A stretch of 64,000 bases of DNA from Hypericum androsaemum. Taxonomy: Eukaryota > Streptophyta > Magnoliopsida > Malpighiales > Hypericaceae. A program made the translations under genes and the position numbers. The stretch is from assembly GCA_963995505.1 (NCBI GenBank), contig OZ023195.1:4918109-4982108 (forward strand). Direction: 5' to 3'. The notes beneath the pieces were generated by a model. That model searched no databases, was not told the DNA's origin, and saw only the letters and a program-made list of their open reading frames with translations. Below are positions 1-11,500 of the stretch, piece by piece (positions within the stretch are counted from its first letter, which is position 1; each line of letters starts with the position of its first letter).

Positions 1-632
1 TTTCCTTCGTGCATTCCATGCGAAACAAAATGTTCAAGTTTGTGCCAGCTCGTGATGTAAATCTTGTAAACTTTATCACAATGCTTTGAGTAAGCTTCAT
101 TTGATATTGTATGTTGAGCTCAATTTTATAACGAGACCTATTTAGATTGAATTACATTTCATGTACTCATTAGTTTAAAATTTTATGTTAGATATAGATA
201 CTGTAACAACAAATTGAAAGTGATATTTTTCGTAAACTTATTTGACAATTTAAATATTACAATCTTTTTTATAGCAAAAAAAAAGAAAAAATATATAGAT
301 AAAAGACAAAATGTAAATTTCTGGTGCTTTGAGATTGTGCAGACGTAGTTTTCTTGATTTTGCTTTTCCTTTATTTTCACAGAGGCATATTGTGACTTTG
401 TATCTGATAGCACCCTGAATGGAGCAGTTTTTTAAAAGGAAATATGGAACAATTATTGATGCCTAGTGCTTGGGTTCAGCGATTGAAAAAATTCTGTCCG
501 GTTGTGATATGCCCAATTTCAATTTGGATCAATCGATAATTATTTAATTTCAATACACGTATATATGTGTAGAAAACTTATTCAAATATACATATAGTTA
601 GACTAAACGTATAAAATTCATATAAAATAAAA

Positions 633-1660
633 GAAAAAATTGCCCTAAGGTCCCTGGTATTCAATGAAATACCCCTTTTAGTTCTTACTATTTTCAATAA
701 TTTTTCTTGGTCCTTCTAGTTTGAAATAATACACCTCTCATGTTCCTGGCTCCAACAACGAAAAATAACTCCAGCAAATTTTTACCTACAATGATCAAAT
801 TGCCCCTCAGTAAAAAAAACTAATATTCTTCAACCTTATAACACCAAAAAAATACTCAATAACACCCCAATTAAAAATCAAAAAAATTGAATTAACTAAA
901 TACAAATGACATCTAATTAAATAAATTAAATAACCAAAAGTAATCAATTAACTAAAGCAAAGAATTAACAATCAATTAAATTGGGCAGCGAAAATACCCA
1001 ATTTGGGATCAACCCAACTGAGCCAGCAAAAAATACCTTCTCGATTGAATACTTCCCCTCTTTAGCCCAGAAATGAACACCAAGAATAGGGTTCAATGCG
1101 GCGAGGAGCTGGTCGTGGTCTCCGTCATTGATTTGGACAACCCTCACAACCAACTTGACAACGCAACCATAGTACTCTCCGACGCTGCCGTCGCCAGCTG
1201 GTTCAGAGCAATTCTCCATCGCTTCGATTAGTTGGCTTTCCACGGATCCCACTTTCTCGGGGTTGTTTTCCATTCTCAAATCGAAAAGCTCAGTTTTTTT
1301 TTCTTTAGGGTCGCTCCCGGTGATTAGATTATGAAGTTTGCGAGATTTCACTTTGTTTAATTAATTGGATGTTATTATGTGTTATTGATGTTTTTGGGTG
1401 TGTTCTTGATGTTCTTGAGTGTGTTCATGTGTTCTTGATGTTCTAAAGGTTAAAGAATGTAGGTTTTTTCTTGTTATTTTGACCAAGGGACAATTTTGTC
1501 ATTTCTCGTGCCTCCTCGTCGGAGTTATTTTCTGGTACCAGAACCAGAGACCTGAGAGATGTATTATTTCAAACTAGAAGGACCGAGAAAGGTTATTGAA
1601 AATAGTAAAGACTAAAAGGGGCGTTTCGATAAACACCATGGACTTTAGGGCAATTTTTTC
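633..1660. mobile_element. Non-autonomous Mutator-like element with long TIRs
   Basis: The left end (from 633, GAAAAAATTGCCCTAAGGTCC) and the reverse complement of the right end (ending 1660, GAAAAAATTGCCCTAAAGTCC) match for roughly 150 bp with scattered mismatches. The element is flanked by a perfect 9-bp duplication, AAAATAAAA, at 624-632 and 1661-1669. Long TIRs plus a 9-bp target duplication are the signature of MULEs. Copy B of the segmental duplication (near 18350-18390) looks like the empty site. There is no transposase inside, so it is non-autonomous and could be a Pack-MULE. Confidence 0.9.
965..1351 (-). CDS. Unrecognised 128-codon ORF inside the MULE
   Basis: This open frame fills most of the interior of the 1.0-kb MULE and is much more GC-rich than its surroundings. 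The product has an acidic central part and a hydrophobic C-terminal stretch. I recognise no domain. Two readings are possible: a captured host gene fragment carried by a Pack-MULE, or a chance open frame. No promoter or introns are evident, and the start codon is not secure. Confidence 0.3.
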   Translation of the reverse strand: MKSRKLHNLITGSDPKEKKTELFDLRMENNPEKVGSVESQLIEAMENCSEPAGDGSVGEYYGCVVKLVVRVVQINDGDHDQLLAALNPILGVHFWAKEGKYSIEKVFFAGSVGLIPNWVFSLPNLIDC

Positions 1661-2790
1661 AAAATAAAAATATACATAAAATATGTATTATATGCATATT
1701 AAAAGCGAAGAAATATGTTTTTAGTGATGTTTGTATGATCTTATAGATCTTAATGTATAACTTTATATTTTGAATATATAATTTTACTAAAAATTCATAT
1801 ATTTTGATATTAGGAAATGTTATATCATACATTATTATTATTTCAATAATATAGGTAAATACACATTTGGATGGAAAAATAGTTAAAAAAATCCATTCAA
1901 ATCAAGTACCATCCACTACCAAACCGTACTAAATTAACTGTGTGATGAATATCCGAATAGCCAATAACTAAATCGCAACCACAACCAGTGTATGCGAAGG
2001 GATACTAAGGGAATCATTCCGTCTTTTGAAACCCTTTTGCAGAAACTCCACGAGCATATGGCTTACCTTTTTAAAGATGAGAGCTTTCTCAACAAATATT
2101 TAACATCGGTGTATTCTCAATAACTCAAATTTCAAATCTATTAGTTAAACAATAATAATTTATTACGAATTGATCTAAGTATTTGTTGATAAAACACGCC
2201 TTTTATATGTACCAAGATGGGGTATAAGTAAAAAAGAAGTATTGGCTCTAAGATTTATATGCTCTTCGGATTCCTTGAGACCACTTTGTTTGTTTTGCAC
2301 AAAAAGAATGATGCGTCGTGGGCTAGCACCCATATGTAATGCGAAGATTTGAGGATTCAGAAGTTGCAAAAGTTCCTCCCAGTACTTTGATTCGGTACGT
2401 GTCGAGTATTCATTTGCTTGGTTTTAAGATCATACCATTCCGGGAATTTAAACTTCTCGTCATTCACAGCCACCTCTAAGGTTTTTTAATTATAGCTAAA
2501 TCATAGCTATAAAGTAGTAATCAATAACTAGCTTAATAAAGAGATTTTAAATTCGAATCACTGAAAATACTTCATTATTAAATACGTGTTACATATAAAT
2601 ATTATTATGCTTGAATTTGGATTAATTGCTAGTTTCACATTCAACATATGTAAAATAATAATGTGGGTACCAATTAGTGACCGAAACTCATAACTTTTTT
2701 TTGAAGGTTAAAAGCAAGAACTTTAAATTAATCATTACAGTCATACAAAAAGAGCTCATGAAGCTCAAGAGGAGGGTTATTAACAATCTC

Positions 2791-3654
2791 TCAAAGGTCT
2801 CTCCCAAATCTAGATTTCTTAGCTAGCCAATCCGCTACTTGATTGGCTAGCCGAGGCACATAAGCAACATTACAAAGAAGAAACCTCAAAAGCTTGGTTT
2901 GCACTTCCAATGCGAGTAATTCAAGGCTCCACTCGATCATAGAAGAAGAATTGTTGAGGAAGTCAACCAAAGTCATGCAATCGGACTCAATGATTGTCTT
3001 GGTGAATCGGAACTGCTGATATAGTAGTTTGACTGCTTCACCAATGGACAACGCCTCGGCTTCCATCGTCGTATAAGCCTTGTGTGTGGATAAGGATACA
3101 TCCACTAGGCTACACTTGTTGTCCTTGCAGACAACCGTGCAACCAGCCACCCCAGAATCGGCCAACCGCGAAGCATATACATTCAATTTAATAGATCTGA
3201 TCTCAAGAGGCCACCAACAATGTGAGGTCTGAACTGGAGAAAGAGTAATATGGCCTCTCAACGAAGAAAACTCCCAAGTCTTAAAGTTTGCACTCCTCCA
3301 AGTTGCCTCCGGGTCAAGTTTCTGGCCTTCAAAAATACATGTGTTTCGAGCCAACCAAATCTGCCAACAGGTATGACCAATAAGCTGGATCAAGTGGTCC
3401 ATGTCAACCTATATCAGGAAGGCCAATTGATCTTGGAGCCAAGTTCTGAAATCGATAACAGGAGCTTCGGATGTCCTAAAACCCAAGGGGAAAAGCATCC
3501 AAGTATACTTGGTATGTGGGCATAACAATAGAGCATGAACAACATCCTCTTTGTCAGCATTGCAAAGGGCGCAAGCAGCATTGTCCTTGATAGATCTTCT
3601 ATGGAGGTTATCAGAAGTAGGCAAAGCATTTTGGGCAGCTCTAGGGGTGAGCAA
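2791..3654 (-). pseudogene. LINE ORF2 C-terminus: zf-RVT and RNase H fragment
   Basis: Two stretches in the same frame (3654-3412 and 3402-2791) are separated by one stop codon at 3409-3411. The first has the zf-RVT pattern, with NALPTSDNLHRR then CALC and a downstream HALLLCPH. The second has the RVT_3-type RNase H pattern, with an EAEALSIGEAV motif, an IIESDCMTLV motif and a C-terminal NQVADWLAK. The domain start (PPKIKSFLWRA pattern) lies beyond the hAT insertion, at about 3895-3970. The stop codon and the insertion make this a dead remnant. Confidence 0.85.
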
Positions 3655-3894
3655 ATAAACAGAAAACTGTTAAACTAGATCAAACCAGATCAGACTGGAC
3701 CAAAAAGGAAAATAGTCCGGTCTGGTCCAGATAATATAAGAAATCTGGTTTCTAGTCTGGTCTGGTCTGGAACTCATTTCTTGGTACTTTGATTTAGTTT
3801 TAGGTCGAACCAGACTAGAGTAGGTCTGGTCCAGTTTATAATATATCTATAAAAAATCAGTTCCCGTCCGATCCAGCCTGGTTGCTCAGCCCTA
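3642..3894. mobile_element. hAT-like non-autonomous element (MITE) nested in the LINE
   Basis: The ends are TAGGGGTGAGCAA (3642-3654) and, on the other strand, TAGGGCTGAGCAA (3894-3882), matching at 12 of 13 positions. The flanking 8-mers GGCAGCTC (3634-3641) and GACAGCTC (3895-3902) match at 7 of 8. An 8-bp duplication and a TAGGG..TGAGCA end are typical of hAT elements. The 253-bp interior is non-coding and rich in CTGGTCTGGTC-like repeats. It interrupts the LINE zinc-binding domain, whose coding sequence continues on both sides. Confidence 0.85.
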
Positions 3895-4940
3895 GACAGC
3901 TCTCCATAAGAAGGATTTGATCTTGGGGGGAACGTCAAGCTTCCAAACCCATAACTTTTGAGTGCTGTCTTTTTCCGTTTAGTACAAAATCTTTTAGTGT
4001 ACGTTGACAAGGATCATCAAGTTATAAAAATCACCGGATGACTTTCCTACCCTGATGTTTCATTCGAGTAAATAAAGAACTAACACAAACAACTAACTTG
4101 TTCGTTGCCTATAAGACTATAATTACTCGTAATCGAGGGCCACTTCCAAATTTTAAAATTAGCTATATAAACTAGATGGTAATCTGACGATTAGATTTGT
4201 ATATCCTTAGTTGTTCAATCTATCTTCTTTGTGAATATTTCTCGGATAGATATGTTTGTTGGTAGAAATCATATAGTTTTTGCAGACTAATTTAAGTTTA
4301 AATTAGATAAGGTAGTGATCAAACTAATTAATTTCTTTATGTGCCGGCTCAGCGGCTTATGTGCACAATTATGTATTGTTTCGCCGAGAAAAGTCAGACT
4401 TGTAAACATATCACCAACTGACTTTGGAAGCACTTAGAAGCAGACAATATATTAGGAACTAACCTATAAAAAAAACATATTATGGACTATTGCTCATTTT
4501 GTTAAGGTATCTTTCTCCTTTAATTAGAATAAAATCGAGCACAACTACAGCGTAATTTAGACACGAACCTAAAAGATTAAGGTTAGATTAAAGGTGCCAA
4601 CTTGTCTTCTTTTGTCATAGTGCTCCAAGGCTTGTCACATTCTGTCTTTTTTGACGTTTTTCATTAGTAGGTGCTTCCCTTCAATATATATATATATATA
4701 TATAATAAGTAAAGTAAAGTAAAGTAACGAAATAAGTAAAGTAACAAAATTATTCTTTAAGCATAGACTTTAAGAAATTACAATATGAAGATAAGCTTTA
4801 AAACTAGTAACAGAGATAAGCAATGAACAATAAGGAGGGAGAGGATTACAGTGGAAGTCTGGAGAGAGGAGCGGAGCTCTGGTGACTATGGGCAACTATC
4901 CAACTAAAATACACTCTGCCTGATAACAATAAGGAGGGTT

Positions 4941-4970
4941 CTATATATAGGGGGGGGGGGGGGGGGGGGC
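4941..4970 (-). promoter_or_regulatory. Putative viral promoter: C-run and TATA box
   Basis: On the minus strand a run of 20 C residues (plus 4950-4969) runs directly into TATATATAG (plus 4941-4949). It lies about 330 bp beyond the ORF2 stop and downstream of the direct repeats, the position expected for the pregenomic RNA promoter. I see no clear polyadenylation signal or tRNA primer site beside it. Confidence 0.5.
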
Positions 4971-5026
4971 GAAGTGGCGTTGAGGCAGGAGGAATCTTTC
5001 CTGTTTGCCTGCTGTCTGCTTTGTGC

Positions 5027-5282
5027 TTTCGGTGGCTGGGGTCCACCTCGTGCGTTGCTTCTTCTTGTGACTGCTTTTCGGTGGCTGGGGTCCACCTCGT
5101 GCGTTGATTCGTCTTGTGACTATCTTTCGGTGGCTGGGGTCCACCTTTGTTATGGCAGGAATAAATCCTGTGAATCCATGGGAAATACGTACAATGGTAC
5201 GTATGATTTTGTTGTAGCCTTTGTGGTATGAAGTCGTTGAAGCCGTTGTGGTATGAAGTCGTTGAAGCCGTTGTGGTGAGAA
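5027..5282 (-). repeat. Direct repeats in the viral intergenic region
   Basis: Three copies of a roughly 48-bp unit with the core GGTGGCTGGGGTCCACCT lie at about 5028-5160. A 25-bp unit (GAAGTCGTTGAAGCCGTTGTGGTAT) is repeated at 5229-5282. In viral orientation they sit between the end of ORF2 and the TATA box. That is where caulimovirid promoters carry enhancer-type repeats, so a role as upstream promoter elements is an inference. Confidence 0.65.
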
Positions 5283-5299
5283 GTCTTTGGAGAGTTTGT

Positions 5300-6655
5300 T
5301 CAGGGGAGGCCGAAGAAGCCGGCTCCATCATCTTCATCGAGGGAGATGAAGGGCTCATCCTCGTCTTCTCCTTCCGTTGCGCAGGGCGATGAAGAGGCGT
5401 TGGAATGGGTCTTTGTTACTTGGCTCATTATGGCAAAGTAATCCTTCTCTGTGCTGGCTGATGCCAGCATTGCCTGGATCTTCGCCTTCTGGGCCAGAAA
5501 CTGTGCGATACTGTTGTCAATGGCGGTGTGCTTTGATTTTCCGACGGCGTTGTCTTTGAACCACTTGAGAACTATCTCTGTGGTCAGTTTCTCTTCCGCT
5601 CGGAAGGCGTTCCACCATTTTACCTTGAAGCGGCAGACTAACATATTGACATCAGTCCGATCGTCATAAGGGGTAAATTCATAGTGCCAGGTGCATACCC
5701 ATGGAAGGTAGAACTTGGCGCAAAATAATAACAATGGGCCAAATGGCTTTTCAATGGCCGAAGGGTTGTAGCGGGCTTTGAAAAGGTTGTAGCATCCAAG
5801 AACGTCATCTGTAAGGATGGTTAAGGAACAACCATAATAACTCCACCAGGTAAGGAACCATAATGGAAGATTGAGACAATCAAATGGCTGTCTGAAATAG
5901 AACAGCCATGTGTGAGTCATTTTAGCATTTTGGTTCAAGAAAGCATTGAACCAGGCATTTTGGTAGTCCCAGTAGCTGTATAGGGTGCTATGGGTGGTGT
6001 TTGGGGTCAGTGGTAGATGCTTTGGTTTGTGTAAAGGTTGTCCTTGTAAGGATGTCCATTGCGATGGATGTATGACTTTTGCAATTTGGCAGGTTGAATA
6101 GGCTGGGGAGGCTTTATTTGTGTTGCTATAGAAGTGCCTGACTTTGATGGAGTCAGTGTGTTCTAATATGGCAGCATAGTAGGCTTGTGTTTTGGCTATG
6201 TCTGAGGGGATAGAGTGTTGGCCAGGAGGGAAAGTTCTTGCTGCGGCAATAGTTGGGTCGTTTTGGTTGTAATCTCGTTCAACAAACACAAGAGATTGGG
6301 TTTGGGGTTTGTGGTAATAAACAGCTCTTGGTTGGTTACGGGGAAGAGGTTGGGTTTGAGAAACGATTGTATGGCTAACGTTAGGGGAGGTCATTTGGGT
6401 GTTGGTTGTTGGGGCTTGGGAATTCTGGGAGAGGCGTTGGAAGACCTCAACAAATTCAGTCGGGTAAACTGGATTGTTTTGGAGTTCAAGTAATCATTTT
6501 TGCACTTCAGTGCTGCTTTCGGATCCCCTGCGAAGGGCAAGGGGAAGTTCTTTATGTTCGTCATCTTCAGTAATAGCGGCCCAAGTTCGGGCTGGCTTTG
6601 AGGAGGATGAGGCAATACTTTTGGCTTTGCTCCCTTGGGAGCTTTTTGGTGGCAT
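5300..6655 (-). pseudogene. Pararetrovirus ORF2, unknown function, broken by one stop
   Basis: An ATG at 6655 lies six bases beyond the polyprotein stop. The frame runs 53 codons, meets TGA at 6494-6496, then continues open in the same frame to the stop at 5300, about 450 codons overall. The longest intact piece begins at the ATG at 6394. The product is rich in Trp, Tyr and Phe in its middle and ends in a very acidic tail (EDEDEP, DEDDGAG). I recognise no enzymatic domain. Its place after RNase H matches the second ORF reported for florendoviruses. Role unknown. Confidence 0.6.
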
Positions 6656-6661
6656 AACTGG

Positions 6662-8551
6662 CTACCTATTTGTCAAAAACTCTCGCGTTAGGAAATCAGG
6701 TAGGGAATTGCTTTCTCCTTTAATGTATTCAATGTCAAAATCAAAAATACTTAAAATAGCTTGCCAGCGAGCAAATATGTGCTTGGAGGTAATATTTTGA
6801 ACATCTTTTTGAAGAATATCTTTAGCCGCTTGGGCATCTATACGTAATAAAAACTTTTGGTTTAAAAGATCGCTTTGAAACTTTGTAATACATAATACAA
6901 TGCTCAAAATTTCTTTTTTGATTGTTGGATACTTGCGCTGAGTATCATTCCAATGTGCTGAAGTGAATGATATGATATGTTCATGATCATGGGGGCGTTG
7001 TTTCAATATGCCACCGTAACCTAAATCTGAGGCATCAGTTTCAACTATGTTGAAAGCAGATGGATCAGCTAAATGTAAACAAGGAATGCTTTGAACTTGA
7101 CTTTTAATGCGTTGGATTATACTAGTATGAATATCTGTCCATGGCGTAGGGTTCTTTTTAAGCCGATCATGTAAAGGTTTTATGATGCGGTTGATGTTGG
7201 GAAAGAATTCTAAAACATAGTTTAGAGATCCAAGAAAACGTTGGAGTTGAGTTTTGTCCAAGATTTTGTCAGGAAATTTGGACGCAAAAGTAATGGAGCG
7301 TTCGATTGGGGTAATCGTCCCTTGGTGGATGTAATGACCAAGAAAACGAATTCTTGTTTGGAACAAAACGATTTTGTTTTGGGACAAAACAAGACCATTT
7401 TTCTTTACGACATTATAAAAAGCATGTAAATGTTTGAAATGTTGTTCAATTGATTGGGAATGGATCAAAACGTCGTCAATATAGACTATGCAGAATGATG
7501 AAAATGATGCAAATATGTCATTCATGACGTTTTGAAATTCGCTTGGGGCATTTTTTAAACCGAATGGCATAACGTTCCATTCATACTGGCCAAAAGGAAC
7601 AGTGAATGCAGTCTTATACCGATCCTTTGGATGAATCTGTATTTGCCAAAATCCCGATTTCATATCAAATTTTGAAAAGATGAAAGAGTTATGAAGGCGA
7701 TTGAGTAAGTCTTTTTTGTTGGGAATTGGATACCGAATCCATTGTAAAACAGCGTTCAAAGGTTTGTAATTGATAACGAGGCGAGGAATACCTCTTTCAA
7801 TTTCAGAGTTTTTAACAACATAAAATGCTGCGCAACTCCAAGGTGATTTTGATTTAGAAATCAAACCCTTGTTTTCTAAATCATTGATTTCTTTTCTACA
7901 AAATTCAACCATTTCAAAGTTCATTTGAATTGGTCGGGCTTTTGTAGGGATTTGGCGTTCTGAAAACGTTGATTCATAGGGAAGTTCAACCACGTGCTTC
8001 TTGCGATCCCAGAAAGCAGTAGGCAAATCAGAACACAAATTAGTTTGAAGTTTATTTTTAAAACAATCAATTTGGTTTTGAAGAGCGAGATCTTCAAGTT
8101 GTGTTGAAATTCGTTGCAAATGAATATGATGTTTTGTGTCAATAAGATCATGTTCTTTAGAAGAAATTAATGAGTTTATGTGATGTTGTTTTAATAAGTG
8201 TAATTCTCGTGTTGTTGGTTTTTGTAAAAATGGGAAAAACAATGTTTTGGAAGTTGGTTTTTTAATTTTAAAAACAATGCCATCATGGTTAACTGTGTAA
8301 GGGGTGATTAAGTTGATAAAAGGTGTTCCAATAATGACAGTATGGTTCATATTGGAAACGAGTAAAAATATAGTTTTGATGCAAGTGTTATTGTTTTTGA
8401 TAAAAGCGTCAGTTTTCTGTGTGATCAACATTTTTGAATTGTTGGCAGCAGAAAGTTTTTCATGTGTACGATGTAGAAAGCGTTTAGGCACTAAACCATC
8501 TTTGATGCAATTTAAATCAGCACCCGTATCAAATAAAGCAATAGTATTAAG
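6662..8551 (-). pseudogene. Pararetrovirus polyprotein, C-terminal part: protease, reverse transcriptase, RNase H
   Basis: This part is in frame with the upstream polyprotein but cut off from it by the TAA at 8552-8554, and it has no ATG at its beginning. The aspartic protease active site (FDTGA, plus 8519-8533) comes first. The reverse transcriptase follows with its YIDD catalytic motif at plus 7472-7483. The RNase H has an ETDASD motif and ends in a caulimovirid-like tail (SLPDFLTREF). The frame ends with TAG at 6662-6664. The open frame is about 630 codons with no other lesion visible. Absence of an integrase supports a pararetrovirus rather than gypsy. Confidence 0.85.
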
Positions 8552-11500
8552 TTAGAAATCATCAGAAAATTTGATAATAAGTTTAATGAGGTACTTTCGA
8601 GAAGTGACCTGTTTCAAAACATGTAAAAATTCATTGGAATCAGGTTGAAGCGGGAAATCATCATCTGAGTCGCTGGAGTTTGGATCGATAGGCTGTTTGG
8701 TTAAAAGATTTTGGAGGACAGTACTTGTTTCCTGTTGCTGTAAACGTAAATCTTTGAGCTCAGTTTTAATGAGCTTGATTTCCGTTTGTAGCTCTGGAAT
8801 GCTGGGAATATTAGACTTCTGAACTTGCTTCTTTTGAAGGATGTGAGTCAGATCATAAGTCTTTGGAGGGATGGTGATGGAAGTTGAAGGGCCTTCATCA
8901 ACACTGTTAAGTATTTTAGATAAATAGTCCTTGCGTTTGGTGGGATCTTCGATTTCATTTGCCATGGCGAGTAAAAACTCTTGGTCTTTAGTCAAAACAC
9001 ATATACTGTGTTCCGAATCAGACGAAGATGAAGAATGGATAAGTTCATCTAATTGGTCAGAGTCTTCCGAGACTGAGTCAGGGTCGGAAGAAGAATCGTT
9101 AATCAGAAGGGCGGATATTTGGGCAATAATATCAGGATCAATGTTTAAGGCATGAAGTTTTGTGTGTATGCGACAGTGCCGGGCGATGTGTCCTTTTTTG
9201 CCACACTTATGACAAATAGTATCCTTGAAGCGGTCATCCGTTGGCGGACGATCACGTCTATAGGACTTCTTTTTGTTGTTGTCTGGAAAACGTCTTGAAA
9301 AGCGTTTTTTGAGGTGAGAGTCCTTATTATACTTGTCAGGTCGTTTGTAATAGGAAGATCTTTTATGATGAGAAGGCTTGGATGAGGAAGGGCAATTGCA
9401 ATTCTTGGAATCAGGAACTCGAGAAATATCAAACTGTTGACAAAACGATCCAAGTTCTTGTTTCGTTTGCCTTAACTCACGCTTGATATTTTTCTGTAAC
9501 TTTAAATCTTGACAGATTTGGAGTCCCTGTTGTTGTGTTATGCTGATGAGCTCACCATAGGTAAGTGCTGCATAGTTAATAGGGGTTCCATGGGAGGCTT
9601 TAAGAGTTCGTCTGACCTTTTCACCTAGCATGAACGGAAGACCATCAATGAGCTTTTCTTTCCAGAAAGGCTGATTTGAATCTTCGCGAAGCATTACCCT
9701 GGTGAGGAAGGTGTTTTTATAATGCTGAAAATCACTCAACTTGTGACATTTCAAGTTGGAGAGAAGTTCGGCATTTTTATCTTTAAGGTGAGACGAATCA
9801 CCGATGAAATGAAGTGATATGGCAAAGATAAGAGATGAAACCGCATCTTGGATCGGTTCATTGTTAGGTGAAAGAACTAACGAATGGTTCTCATCACGTT
9901 GAAGGCTTTCTAGGATTTCTTTTTGTTGAGTCTCAGTGAGGTAATAGTCCCACCAACCTTTCAGTTGGCCGGAGAATCCCAAAATGAGAATCTCAGCAAT
10001 GGATTTGTCAGATATGGTCGTCTGGGTTTTGTAGGCGTTGGCGGCCATGGTCATTTGTTGGAGTAAACTGAGAATGTTATACTCTGTCATGGCATCAATG
10101 TTCCATTCGTAAATGGAATTAGCATTGAACTTAGCCTGGTTTAGGGTACTGGGCTTTTGTTCTATGGCAATGTCTGGACCCGGAACAGGGATGGACTGTT
10201 GGGGCCAGTGAAGACGATGGATCATGGGGGTGGTAGATGAGGAAGATGATCGGTTGGATTCAGAATCGGAATCTTTGTCAAGGGTGTGGATGGTGTTGGG
10301 TTGCGTGGGAGGAGTATTAGGGGCGATGAGAGGAGAGGGAGGGGTGAGATCAATACTGGATATTTGCCTTCGCAAAATATCAGCAAAATCTCTGTTCTCC
10401 TGGATTTGGCGTGTGGTTGTTTGGGAGACCTTAAAAGGTCTAAAAATGGGTTGTTGTGGTTTAGATACAGGTGGAGGGTCAGGAATAGACGATGATAGGT
10501 CTTGAGAAGATGGGAGATGTCCTTCAATGCGTTCCAGTTGTTTTCCTATAGTACTCAGGTGAGTATTACAGAAATTGTTCTGGGCAATTATACGTTTTGA
10601 ATTTAAAAGGACGTCATCTGTTGGGGTCTTGTAGGCAGCGGCTTCTATGGGATTATTGGCAATATTGAGATTAATTTGTCTCAGAGGGGGGTGAGGGGAT
10701 GATATTGTTTCACCATTCGTGGTATCCCATTGTTCGCGATGACGTTGGGCACGAGTGATGGGATTTGCTGTTTGGGTCTTGGAGTTATAACTGTCAATCA
10801 TCTCTTGTATACAAGTAGGCATTAAGAATTGTTCGAACCAGTCAAAAAATAAGATCTGGCAACGATATTCTGTAATCCACTCATAATAAGAGGTTTGAAC
10901 TCCATCACGTTCAGGTTTTAAAAAGTTCCGAAAGAACCATTTGACCTTTCTTTGGTTATGAGGGGCGTTGAAATCAGATCGGAGAAAATCCTTATCGATC
11001 TCGAAGGGGGCTTCAAGAACGTTAAGTTCATTCCAATATTGTTGATTTTCTGTGATTTGGCTTGGGGTAGGGGAAGAGGGAGGAGACTCTTCTTCCACAG
11101 GGGCTTTATTTTGTGTATAAACAGGGTGTGGGATTTGGGATCTATAGTTGATATGGTGGAGTGTGGGGTTGGGTATATCTGATGTTGAGAACCTTGGTTT
11201 GTCAGGTAGGTGGATAACAGATGGGAGATGGTTGGGGGCTCTCATCGATGAAGATGTGCTTTCACAGCGAGAAAGGGAGGGGGTCCCTGTAAATCTCGAG
11301 CTCGTAGCACGATTGAACGATATTCCAACAGTACCACCAGAATAACGGTTGATACGTGAAACATCATTACTGGGTTGGGCTTCAGGCATTTGAGTCTCAG
11401 ATTGGTCTAAACCTTCTAAGATCCATTCGTCAGGAAGGGTTACATCCTTCCATTGGATGGCTTTAGGAATGACAGTGTTAGCCCGAGTAAAGTCAGTTTG

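Larger units (their letters stand above)
2693..4015 (-). mobile_element. 5'-truncated LINE, interrupted by a hAT element
   Basis: The minus strand encodes the C-terminal part of a plant L1-like ORF2: zinc-binding RT-associated domain, then RNase H. The 3' end is marked by an A-run (T-run at about 2697-2704 on the plus strand). The 5' end fades near 4000, so most of the reverse transcriptase is missing, as is usual for 5'-truncated LINEs. A hAT-like element splits the zinc-binding domain at 3642-3894. Copy B of the host duplication lacks the whole block. Confidence 0.85.
1..4680. repeat. Segmental duplication, copy A
   Basis: Blocks of this segment recur in the same order and orientation at 15460-20040. 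Matching pairs seen by eye include 20-100 with 15465-15545, 291-470 with 17930-18115, 1955-2060 with 18660-18785, 2255-2500 with 19035-19300, 4040-4240 with 19375-19590 and 4330-4670 with 19705-20030. Copy A contains a MULE (633-1660) and a LINE with a hAT element (2693-4015) that copy B lacks. The rest is AT-rich and I see no convincing gene in it; short ORFs such as 183-413 are low-complexity. An (AT)n tract at 4684-4703 and AGTAA repeats just after it mark the right end. Confidence 0.85.
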
